A stretch of 14,096 nt of DNA from NCBI GenBank assembly GCA_020343575.1, contig CP070801.1:661879-675974 (forward strand), read 5' to 3'. The translations under genes were made by a program, and so were the position numbers. Position 1 is the stretch's first letter; each line of letters opens with the position of its first letter. This document shows, in pieces, positions 6,483 to 12,114 of this stretch. Below the pieces are notes generated by a model. It had not been told where the DNA came from. It saw only the letters and a program-made list of their open reading frames with translations, and made no database searches. This DNA comes from Candidatus Aenigmatarchaeota archaeon (lineage in GTDB: Archaea; Aenigmatarchaeota; Aenigmatarchaeia; QMZP01).

Positions 6483-6987
6483 GGAGGAAAAGAAGGCACC
6501 AGGCAAGGGATCTATGAAGTGGATCCTCATTATCGGGGCCGTCTTGGTTGTGATCGTGATCATCATCCTGCTTTGGCAGAAGAGCAAGGAAGAGGAGGAC
6601 CAAGGACCTCCGGATCCAACGAAACATCAGGCCAAAGTTGAATGGTACGATTACGTTGATAGATCGGAGAAGGGCCAAGAGAAGTGGATCGGCCATCCTG
6701 CCCCAGGTTATTGGACTGCTATTGAACATAGATGGCCAGTTGCTCTTTCTGGAGTTGAGTTTGAATATTGGTCCCTATCAGTCTTTCCATATCCGGGAGG
6801 AAATCCCTACACAGGCCAGGGCAGTCAGATAGGTTTGGGAGGATCCAAATCTACCCTCCAAGAGCTGTGGGAGTGTCAGATACTCCATGAACATCTCCTA
6901 GTCCGGGGATATACGGAAGGATGGCATTGGCTGAGATGGATGGGGTACACAGTATTCCCCAATGAGTTTGGGTTGGTGGTCCAATGA
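6475..6987 (+). CDS. Type II-like membrane protein with Trp-rich outer domain
   Basis: A 170-residue protein. The N-terminus (MAEEEKKAPGKGS) is charged, one transmembrane helix spans about residues 16-34, then an acidic stretch QKSKEEED leads to a soluble domain of about 125 residues rich in Trp, Tyr, Gly and Pro (WYDYV, GYWTAIEHRW, FEYWSL, GWHWLRWMG). Aromatic richness suggests carbohydrate or receptor contact, but this is only suggestive. The architecture is repeated by the next gene. It starts 8 bases before the preceding stop, with AGGAGGAG upstream. It could be a surface spike or assembly factor; no family is known to me. Confidence 0.75.
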   Translation: MAEEEKKAPGKGSMKWILIIGAVLVVIVIIILLWQKSKEEEDQGPPDPTKHQAKVEWYDYVDRSEKGQEKWIGHPAPGYWTAIEHRWPVALSGVEFEYWSLSVFPYPGGNPYTGQGSQIGLGGSKSTLQELWECQILHEHLLVRGYTEGWHWLRWMGYTVFPNEFGLVVQ

Positions 6988-7523
6988 GTGAGGAGGAGTC
7001 CAAGACTTTCGACAGCAGGACCCTTATCCTGGTGATCATGGGAGTTGCGGTCATGGTTGTCATAATCTGGCTCATGAGTCTCAAGAAAGAGGAGGATGAG
7101 ACAGATGGCAATGGACTCAATGGAGACTTTCCTCTCAATGGATATCAGCCTCCTCCTCCCCCCAATGGAGACGAACCGATCACAGGAGTATTCTATGATG
7201 AATGGGACTCCGGATCACATTCATACATGACAGATCTTTATTGGGAATGGGGAGAGGAGAGATTGGTCCTCACAGGTCATGCGGATCTGAGGCCCGGAGG
7301 AGGCGCCCATTCGATCCTCATCATCTACGGATATGCCAAGGATGGCTCCCGATATCAGTTGTGGAAAGGGACTAGTCGAAACGGAAAGTGGATCCCTGTG
7401 GATCTAGCTCCCCAAAGGAAATTGATCAAGTTCAGATTTCATGCTGAGAGAGGCCTGTTTGAGTGGGCCGGTTGGATTGACCAGGTGAAAGCAACAATGA
7501 CCTACAGCAAGGTGAGGAGCTAA
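6984..7523 (+). CDS. Single-pass membrane protein with Pro-rich stalk and beta domain
   Basis: A 179-residue protein overlapping the previous gene by ATGA. The layout parallels the preceding protein: MSEEESK..., a transmembrane helix at about 13-31, then KKEEDE. A Gly/Asn/Pro stalk with a run of five prolines (about 56-60) follows, and then a beta-rich outer domain (GVFYDEWDSGSHSYM, RLVLTGHADL, SILIIYGYAKDG, KLIKFRFHAE). Stalk plus globular head is the plan of a virion spike. The pair may be ancient duplicates whose heads diverged, or two proteins with a shared anchor. No family recognised. Confidence 0.75.
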   Translation: MSEEESKTFDSRTLILVIMGVAVMVVIIWLMSLKKEEDETDGNGLNGDFPLNGYQPPPPPNGDEPITGVFYDEWDSGSHSYMTDLYWEWGEERLVLTGHADLRPGGGAHSILIIYGYAKDGSRYQLWKGTSRNGKWIPVDLAPQRKLIKFRFHAERGLFEWAGWIDQVKATMTYSKVRS

Positions 7524-7524
7524 T

Positions 7525-8148
7525 ATGCCATACCTGTACAACAGCGTGGAAGAGATCCCCTACGAGTACCTGCAGAAGGGAGGAAAGTTTCACGTTAGGA
7601 CTCAGAATTGTCATTACGATCTGAGGAAGAGGACCAAGGGAGTTGTGGCAGTCCTAACTAGCGATGAGTTGCACAGCCAGGGAGGAAATCTTGACATTCA
7701 ATCCTTGGCAATGGAGGGAGGACCAACCCCCTCAGGACCCTTTACGCCTCTCATTATCTTGGCCCTGAAATTCCTCTTGATCTCAACCTGCATTATCGTT
7801 GTCTCGGCAGTTGTGGGGACTGTTGTACTCTCAATAATCTCCGATCCTGTTGATGTGATCGGATATGACAAGACCGGGAGGCCTACCCTTCTCTCCAGGA
7901 GGAAAAGCGGAGATGTACTGACTATTGGATATGACAAAGAAGGCAGTGCATATATCTCCGATGAGAGTGAGGGAGGAGGCCTGATCCCCGGATTGGATCT
8001 GAATCTCATTCTTTGGGTAGTTGTTGCCCTGGCAATCCTCTTTGTCATTGTTCTGATCCTTTTCAGAAGTCCAATTGGGGAGAGGATAGGGACCAAACCC
8101 AAGGGAGAGACGTCTCCGGAGGAGAAAGGGAAAAGGAAGGAAGGTTGA
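7525..8148 (+). CDS. Two-helix membrane protein (207 aa)
   Basis: ATG at 7525, directly after the previous stop, with AGGTGAGGAG as ribosome site. An N-terminal soluble part (1-70) precedes a long hydrophobic helix (about 74-105). A middle loop holds two similar beta-hairpin repeats, VIGYDKTGRPTLLSRR (about 111-126) and TIGYDKEGSAYISDES (about 132-147), each I-GYDK-G. A second helix (about 161-180) is followed by a basic, glutamate-rich tail. The internal repeat between the helices is its most distinctive mark. Likely a virion or assembly membrane protein; no family recognised. Confidence 0.75.
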   Translation: MPYLYNSVEEIPYEYLQKGGKFHVRTQNCHYDLRKRTKGVVAVLTSDELHSQGGNLDIQSLAMEGGPTPSGPFTPLIILALKFLLISTCIIVVSAVVGTVVLSIISDPVDVIGYDKTGRPTLLSRRKSGDVLTIGYDKEGSAYISDESEGGGLIPGLDLNLILWVVVALAILFVIVLILFRSPIGERIGTKPKGETSPEEKGKRKEG

Positions 8149-8150
8149 TC

Positions 8151-8312
8151 ATGCCGAAATTCAGAATCACATGGAGGCCTGAGGGCAAGAAAAAGGGACA
8201 AGAAGAGTTTGTCCTCAGGGAGTTTGCCAATGATCAGGAGGCCTGGGAATACGCCAACAGTGAGAAGTATTGTCCGGGATCCTGTCATGAGGTTGAGGAG
8301 GTTGAAGAGTGA
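8151..8312 (+). CDS. Tiny hypothetical protein (53 aa)
   Basis: ATG at 8151, two bases after the previous stop, preceded by GGAAGGTTGATC, which can pair with the archaeal 16S tail. The sequence is MPKFRITWRPEGKKKG then a helix (DQEAWEYANSE) with a CxxxC (YCPGSC) and an acidic end. It reads as one strand, a basic loop and a helix. The next protein has a similar layout. The overlap and tight packing support a real gene; function unknown. Confidence 0.6.
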   Translation: MPKFRITWRPEGKKKGQEEFVLREFANDQEAWEYANSEKYCPGSCHEVEEVEE

Positions 8313-8542
8313 AAGCAAGACTGAGATTCTACAGGTCCCGGAGGAAGGTCCGGGGAGGGGACATTGAGAAGATCTTTGAGAATGAGGCCACAATGGAGTC
8401 CTTTGCCCTGGCCAAGGCCAAGGATTTGAGAGCTGACCGAATAACAGCTTATGAGATCCCTGCCCAGCTCCGGCCCGATCAGAAGGTCCCCAAACCCAAG
8501 AGGATCTGGACCAAGGACCTGCCCAAACCGATTGATGAGTAG
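8309..8542 (+). CDS. Small basic hypothetical protein (77 aa)
   Basis: GTG start overlapping the previous stop as GTGA. It opens with a strand and basic loop (KARLRFYRSRRKVRGG), then a helix (ENEATMESFALAKAKDLRADR), and ends in a Lys/Pro-rich tail. The strand-basic loop-helix plan and size match the preceding protein, so the two may be diverged duplicates. Basic character could mean nucleic acid binding. No family recognised. Confidence 0.6.
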   Translation: MKARLRFYRSRRKVRGGDIEKIFENEATMESFALAKAKDLRADRITAYEIPAQLRPDQKVPKPKRIWTKDLPKPIDE

Positions 8543-8563
8543 TCCGGAGAGATCGGAGGACCC

Positions 8564-8968
8564 ATGGAGAACAAAGGATCCAACAGTGGATATGTCCAGG
8601 TCAAACCTAGGTATATGGTCCTGACCTTCCACATAGATACACTGGCAGGTCCATCTAGCCAATACACTGTCCTGGAATTTCTGAGGAAGGTGAGACTACT
8701 CAGTTGTGTTGGTTGGGCCAAGTTTCAAGGGGCAACAGTCAACCAATTTGGAATCACTGTCTATAACGATCTGTTGATGGGAAATGTTATCTTCAATGCC
8801 ACAACCGGATCCACAGGGGCAGGATGGTTTAGAGCTGTTGACAAGACTCCTACTCCGGGCCTGCAGGATCTCGCGGAGGATGACTACATTGTGGTCCAAT
8901 GTATCAACAATGACGTTGTAGATCTCAATGACATTGGAGTCTCCATCCTGGCTAGAGTCATGGACTGA
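8564..8968 (+). CDS. Beta-rich soluble protein, candidate capsid protein 3
   Basis: A 134-residue protein with GGAGGA 6-10 bases before its ATG. There is no membrane segment. Strand-like segments alternate with Gly/Thr/Asn loops: YMVLTFHIDTL, WAKFQGATVNQFGITVYND, GNVIFNATTG, AGWFRAVD, DYIVVQCINN, IGVSILARVMD. This is the size and look of a small single jelly-roll virion protein, and its C-terminal strands resemble those of the protein at 5129-5623. It is the last gene before the terminator. Two single jelly-roll major capsid proteins plus a packaging ATPase are the hallmark of sphaerolipovirus-like (Halopanivirales) viruses, but I see no direct sequence match, so this stays an inference. Confidence 0.7.
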   Translation: MENKGSNSGYVQVKPRYMVLTFHIDTLAGPSSQYTVLEFLRKVRLLSCVGWAKFQGATVNQFGITVYNDLLMGNVIFNATTGSTGAGWFRAVDKTPTPGLQDLAEDDYIVVQCINNDVVDLNDIGVSILARVMD

Positions 8969-8980
8969 TCATTGATCAAG

Positions 8981-9005
8981 ATTACCTCCCCCCCTTTTTT
9001 TATTT
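8981..9005 (+). terminator. Oligo-T transcription terminator of the structural operon
   Basis: Seven Cs (8988-8994) run straight into seven Ts (8995-9001), then A and three more Ts, 20-37 bases after the last structural stop codon. Archaeal RNA polymerase stops at such T-runs without needing a hairpin. Just before it lie two TGATCA palindromes (8966-8971, 8973-8978). Confidence 0.75.
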
Positions 9006-9107
9006 CCAAAACGTTGTGGATTTGAGGAGATGGACAAACACAAAGGAGGTTCGACCTGAGAGTCTGCCCAATCCAATCCTCTCCACAAGAGAACGTAGTA
9101 TCAATGT

Positions 9108-9139
9108 TGTATAAAGATTTCCCCAAGAATTCAAATTCT
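9108..9139 (+). promoter_or_regulatory. Promoter and palindrome upstream of the accessory insert
   Basis: TGTATAAAG (9108-9116) is a good TATA box, and AGAATTCAAATTCT (9126-9139) is a palindrome with 6-base arms located about where transcription would start, 20 bases before the ATG at 9160. The arrangement suggests the accessory genes have their own, possibly repressed, promoter. Confidence 0.55.
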
Positions 9140-9159
9140 GACAGACTATTTGGGATGAT

Positions 9160-9498
9160 ATGACAGAATTGGAGTGGATTGCGATTGGAACCATTATTGG
9201 AGTGATAGCGTTGGCAATTGCTGTGATAAAGCTATACCTTGAGAGGGAGACCTCAAAGCAACTCCGAAAACTTGTCGAATCACTGTCAAAAGTTGTGTAT
9301 TCATACCATAATGAAGTTGGCCAACTTCGTCGTGAGATCCAAACACTACGTTCAGAAACAAAAGATACCAAATCGGCAGAAGAGCGGAGAATTGAGTTGG
9401 AGAGGCAGAAGTTGGCTCAAAGAGAACGACAGACCGAATGGCAAAAAATTAGGGATATTGCCAAAGGAATTGGGTGGATATTGGACAGGACTGAGTAG
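9160..9498 (+). CDS. Membrane-anchored coiled-coil protein (112 aa)
   Basis: One N-terminal transmembrane helix (about residues 6-26, IAIGTIIGVIALAIAVIKLY) then a long charged helix (about 28-97) with heptad-like hydrophobics (LRKLVESLSKVV, LRREIQTLRSE, RRIELERQKLAQRERQ). It uses CGT/CGA/CGG and AT-richer codons unlike the operon to its left. Such proteins can act as sensors, scaffolds or membrane tethers; no specific family is recognised. It leads a three-gene membrane cassette behind its own promoter and after a terminator. Confidence 0.7.
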   Translation: MTELEWIAIGTIIGVIALAIAVIKLYLERETSKQLRKLVESLSKVVYSYHNEVGQLRREIQTLRSETKDTKSAEERRIELERQKLAQRERQTEWQKIRDIAKGIGWILDRTE

Positions 9499-9614
9499 AA
9501 GTTGTCGTTATTCGACAGGAGCTCCGGTAGATCTCGCCCCTCGAGGAGCTGTGATTTGACGATATCCACCACGGACCTACTCCAGAAAAGCGGGACAAAA
9601 TCTAATAGGCATCA

Positions 9615-9833
9615 ATGTTATGGAGTATTCAACCTGGTGATGCTATGATACCAAAATCAGTGTTGCATGGATTGTGTCTCTTGTTGACCGTCTTGGGAAG
9701 AGAGGTCGATACTCTGAAGAATCGTCGGTTGAGAGAGAATGAAGAGGCAAATATCCTAATAGCTCTAGTGATCATTATTATCGTTCTCATCATCATAGTC
9801 TTCTTCCTCTTAGGATTCATCCTTGGATTATAA
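9615..9833 (+). CDS. Tail-anchored small membrane protein (up to 72 aa)
   Basis: The C-terminal 26 residues are almost pure Ile/Leu/Val/Phe, a tail anchor, after a charged region (KNRRLRENEE). The start is uncertain: ATG 9615 or ATG 9645, the latter with GGTGA upstream. The 116 bases before it (9499-9614) hold no gene I can support, only a weak AGCTCC/GGAGCT inverted repeat. It ends 13 bases before the next gene. Function unknown. Confidence 0.55.
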   Translation: MLWSIQPGDAMIPKSVLHGLCLLLTVLGREVDTLKNRRLRENEEANILIALVIIIIVLIIIVFFLLGFILGL

Positions 9834-9846
9834 GGGATAGAGGACA

Positions 9847-10617
9847 ATGACAGAGGAGGGAATTGGACATTCATTCTATAAAGCAATCCCAGTTATAGCT
9901 CTAGTGGTTGCTCTCTTATCGCTGATTCCAGGTTATATGACATTCATTCGACTTGAACCAGACTCAGCTCGATTATTTCTCCTAATCTGTATCATTTGTT
10001 TTCTTCCATTTGTCTTCTACTTCGTAAATCTGGCTCTCAAACCTTATACAGATCAATGGGAGATCTGGAAGAAGGACAATCGAAGCAGGGTGAATCTTCA
10101 GATTGCCCTTGCAGAACAAATCGTGGAGATGCATGGTTCTTTCGGACTTCTGTTGATGGAGTTCAGAGAGGAGTTTGGCCAATTCCTTCAGTTCAAGACT
10201 GAGAAGGGTTTCGCATACATGCGGTCAATAGTCAATCCAGAATTCTCGAGATGTGCGGAGAACATTGTGTTATGGGATTCGAGAGAGCTGGAGAAACTAC
10301 TTGACCTGTTGCAATCTGACAAGAAGAAGAAATTCTGGCACACAATGACGACCACGGATTTCTCCTACATGCTCAACCGGATGTCATTGTCCTTGGAAGC
10401 TATGCGAAGGGTTCTAACTGGTATGGTAGGGGATATCAAGACTGCCAAAGATGTCAAACCATCTCAGAAGATCAGAACCTTACATGGTAGTTTCAAAGAT
10501 AAGTTTCTCCCTCTTGTCAACTCAGTGATTCTCCATTGCAGGGAGATTTTCCGTTTGACTGAGAAAGAGGGAGTCTTTCCCAAAGCAGAACTCCCTGATC
10601 TACCCAATCGTAGTTGA
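9847..10617 (+). CDS. Membrane protein with two N-terminal helices and helical cytosolic domain
   Basis: A 256-residue protein. Two transmembrane helices (about 11-36 and 44-65) form a hairpin, followed by about 190 residues that look entirely helical and charged (VNLQIALAEQIVEMHGSFG, LLLMEFREEFGQFLQF, ELEKLLDLLQSDKKKK), with no catalytic motif I can name. Codons differ from the structural operon: CGA, CTC and TTC are common and GATC is not enriched. With the two membrane proteins upstream it forms a cassette placed between virion genes and integrase, where temperate elements often carry exclusion or defence genes. That role is speculative. Confidence 0.75.
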   Translation: MTEEGIGHSFYKAIPVIALVVALLSLIPGYMTFIRLEPDSARLFLLICIICFLPFVFYFVNLALKPYTDQWEIWKKDNRSRVNLQIALAEQIVEMHGSFGLLLMEFREEFGQFLQFKTEKGFAYMRSIVNPEFSRCAENIVLWDSRELEKLLDLLQSDKKKKFWHTMTTTDFSYMLNRMSLSLEAMRRVLTGMVGDIKTAKDVKPSQKIRTLHGSFKDKFLPLVNSVILHCREIFRLTEKEGVFPKAELPDLPNRS

Positions 10618-10638
10618 GTCGTCTCAATACTGAAACTC

Positions 10639-11058
10639 TCAACCATACATACCTGGAGTGGTCGGTGGCTTCTCTCCAGTCTTCTGTTGATATGCTTTCG
10701 GTATCCTTGGGATCTCACCATACATACCCTCATAAGACTGCAAGCTCTGGCTCATCCATTCAACTATGGATTTCCATAATGCTGGTGTCAAATGAATCTC
10801 GCACTCATTAGACTGTTCGATCTTTGCCAGCTTGATTCTTCCTGGATTTTCTTTGTCTGGCTTCATTATCTGTCTATGCAGAAAGAAGGCGAGAACACAA
10901 CCATTGGGATGCATTCCTCCACTGACATCATGTACGCTGAAAGACGAGAATCTATCACCCTTCACAACTTCAAATGGTGGAATCTCTTGGGATGTCTTCT
11001 CTTCCACAACTTCACGACTTGGCTTTTCTTCAGATGTCTTCTTCTCGATGGTAATCAC
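10639..11058 (-). CDS. DUF3467-like protein
   Basis: A 139-residue protein read from a GTG at 11058. After a charged, low-complexity N-terminus (about 1-35) comes a domain with strand segments RFSSFSVHDV and VLAFFLHRQ, then CEIHLTPALWKSIVEWMSQSLQSYEGMYGEI. The last pattern, a strand, then a helix ending YE..YGEI, is how DUF3467 proteins end, as I remember the family. The C-terminal tail is Pro-rich and repeats GMYG, coming from a 12-base direct repeat (ACCATACATACC at 10642 and 10717). It converges with the 9847 gene across a 21-base gap. DUF3467 has no firm function. A longer open frame on the opposite strand is a shadow. Confidence 0.6.
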   Translation of the reverse strand: MITIEKKTSEEKPSREVVEEKTSQEIPPFEVVKGDRFSSFSVHDVSGGMHPNGCVLAFFLHRQIMKPDKENPGRIKLAKIEQSNECEIHLTPALWKSIVEWMSQSLQSYEGMYGEIPRIPKAYQQKTGEKPPTTPGMYG

Positions 11059-11274
11059 CGAACAGTTATCAAGAACAGTGCATTAATCCTTTTCCTGGAT
11101 GTAAACAATTCTGTGTCTCCTGATCATGACGGGCCTAGGGGGGGCGTGAGAATGCCTCCAGAATCATGTTCTGAGGCCTTTTCCCCCGGTGTATTCTCCT
11201 ACATTTGAGGAAGAGATAAGGTCCTGAGGAGCTAGGGGGCCTCCGGAAGATCGCTTTGGAGTTGGATCCAGAAA
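11059..11274. other. Intergenic stretch without a supported gene
   Basis: The 216 bases upstream of the DUF3467-like gene. The part nearest the gene carries GATTAATG on the minus strand (about 11081-11088), a weak TATA-like box at leaderless distance from the GTG. The middle is G/C-run rich (GGCCTAGGGGGGGC, TTTTCCCCCGG). A 38-codon open frame on the minus strand has no start or family match. I see no RNA gene. Confidence 0.4.
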
Positions 11275-11580
11275 CTACTCCTCCGGGAGGTCCTTGCCCT
11301 TCCTCAGGCCCAGCTCTAACAATTGTGATGGATGATCGACATAGACTAGCTCAGTTGAATAGCACTTGGGACATTGCCTCTTATGGACCCTTCTCTTCCT
11401 CAGACGGAAGGCGTAATCACAGGTCCAACAGATCGCATACAACAGGATCCAACTCCGGAGGACAATAGGATTGAGATATAGAGAGTTTTCCCCCTGAAGG
11501 TCTGTAGTACTGCCTGGTTTGACAGTTCTATAGTACTCCTGTGGTACCAAGACCTTGGTACGATAGGGAGGACAGGCCAT
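11275..11580 (-). CDS. Small membrane protein with CxxC zinc-ribbon-like half site
   Basis: A 101-residue protein from ATG at 11580. A polar N-terminal 35 residues precede a hydrophobic segment rich in Trp and Leu (about 37-55), with a CWTCDYAF motif, and then a basic stretch RLRKRRVHKRQ. CPKCYSTELVYVDH (about 69-82) follows with an acidic end. CxxC twice (C50/C53 and C69/C72) could make one zinc site next to the membrane. The first codons contain an 18-bp palindrome and AGTACT motifs, and one AGTACT lies 3-8 bases before the ATG, so it may be controlled by the nearby RHH protein. No clear ribosome site; a leaderless or short-leader transcript is possible. The plus-strand frame opposite looks like a shadow. 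Confidence 0.6.
   Translation of the reverse strand: MACPPYRTKVLVPQEYYRTVKPGSTTDLQGENSLYLNPIVLRSWILLYAICWTCDYAFRLRKRRVHKRQCPKCYSTELVYVDHPSQLLELGLRKGKDLPEE
11544..11561. repeat. Perfect 18-bp palindrome inside the AGTACT cluster
   Basis: GTACCAAG (11544-11551) and CTTGGTAC (11554-11561) flank a 2-base spacer. It falls within the first ten codons of the minus-strand membrane protein gene. A dimeric DNA-binding protein is the likely reader. Confidence 0.55.
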
Positions 11581-11651
11581 GCAGTACTATGGACAGTCCT
11601 TTTTCCCCTCCTGTTTTTGACCTTTTGTAGTATTGGGAACTAAATCCCATC

Positions 11652-11709
11652 TAGCCAGTGTCCTCAAGTCTAGGACTATTTAAGTTTCAAGGTTAGAAAC
11701 TACTGGCTA
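11652..11709. promoter_or_regulatory. Bidirectional TATA-like box framed by an inverted repeat
   Basis: TATTTAAG (11677-11684) is TATA-like on both strands (CTTAAATA on minus), so it could serve both the minus-strand gene at 11580 and the RHH/integrase operon. It is framed by perfect 8-base arms TAGCCAGT (11652-11659) and ACTGGCTA (11702-11709), with a smaller GTCCT/AGGAC inverted repeat inside. About 150 bases of leader would separate it from the RHH start, unless the AATGTTAAAGTAC element at 11814-11826 is the real promoter. Confidence 0.5.
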
Positions 11710-11858
11710 ATAGAATTTTGGACCCTGAGAGCAAGAGTCTTGGGAGTCGCAAGAAAAACGGCAAATCGACAAAGTGCAGTACCATACAGTACTAACATAG
11801 GTAATTGTACAGTAATGTTAAAGTACTCCCCCTCTTATGTCCCCTTGGAGTTGGATCA

Positions 11859-12107
11859 ATGGTTAAGGAAGGATACAAAGCAGTCTCCCTCCGAGAGGAG
11901 ACGTGGGACAAGGCCAAGGTCCTGGCCTCACAAATGAATCTGGGCCTTGGCAAGAGTGTGGGCAGTGTTGTGGACCGTGCAATCAATCTCCTAGTTGATC
12001 GCTATCGGGAGAGGTTTGCGAAGGATGAGGGAAAGACGTTTGAGGAGTCCCTAATCGCCTATCAGAAGGCCAAGGGACAGGCTCCCCTGGATGATTTTGA
12101 GGAGTAG
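11859..12107 (+). CDS. Ribbon-helix-helix regulator, right paralogue, upstream of integrase
   Basis: An 82-residue protein. ATG at 11859 has GGAG 8 bases upstream; an in-frame TTG at 11805 is less likely. The N-terminal strand (MVKEGYKAVSLREE), the LGLGKSV turn and the helix pattern match the left paralogue at 27-269, and the tail again ends in Lys/Glu/Asp. It is separated from the integrase gene by 7 bases, so the two are cotranscribed. Its own leader holds the densest AGTACT/AGTACC repeats, so autoregulation is likely. By position it may decide between integration/maintenance and lytic expression. That is an inference from arrangement. Confidence 0.8.
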   Translation: MVKEGYKAVSLREETWDKAKVLASQMNLGLGKSVGSVVDRAINLLVDRYRERFAKDEGKTFEESLIAYQKAKGQAPLDDFEE

Positions 12108-12114
12108 GAGATTC

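Larger units (their letters stand above)
11506..11827. repeat. Cluster of AGTACT motifs
   Basis: Five exact copies of AGTACT, at 11506, 11532, 11583, 11788 and 11822, with near copies AGTACC (11778), GGTACC (11543), GGTACG (11557) and AGTATT (11629). About 0.08 exact copies would be expected by chance in 322 bases. The copies at 11778 and 11788 are 10 bp apart, one helical turn, as in tandem RHH operators. They cover the start of the minus-strand gene and the leader of the RHH/integrase operon. Confidence 0.7.

Noticed and set aside
7698..8393. 231-codon open frame on the minus strand
   Set aside because: Opposite to two well-supported plus-strand genes with ribosome sites and overlaps; its sequence is the Ser/Leu/Pro-rich type expected of an antisense shadow.
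700..8600. Frequent GGACCTGG and GGAGG strings as possible dispersed repeats
   Set aside because: They fall in varied frames at Asp-Leu and Gly/Glu codons or at ribosome sites and lack conserved flanks, so codon preference and translation signals explain them.
10792..11208. 138-codon plus-strand open frame
   Set aside because: Antisense to the DUF3467-like gene, no ribosome site, rich in Cys/Phe/Leu with no family pattern.
11100..11212. 38-codon minus-strand frame ending VYIQEKD
   Set aside because: No start codon near its beginning except an internal ATG leaving 14 residues; no recognisable domain.
11256..11468. 70-codon plus-strand open frame
   Set aside because: Ser/Gly/Pro-rich low-complexity shadow of the minus-strand CxxC membrane protein gene.
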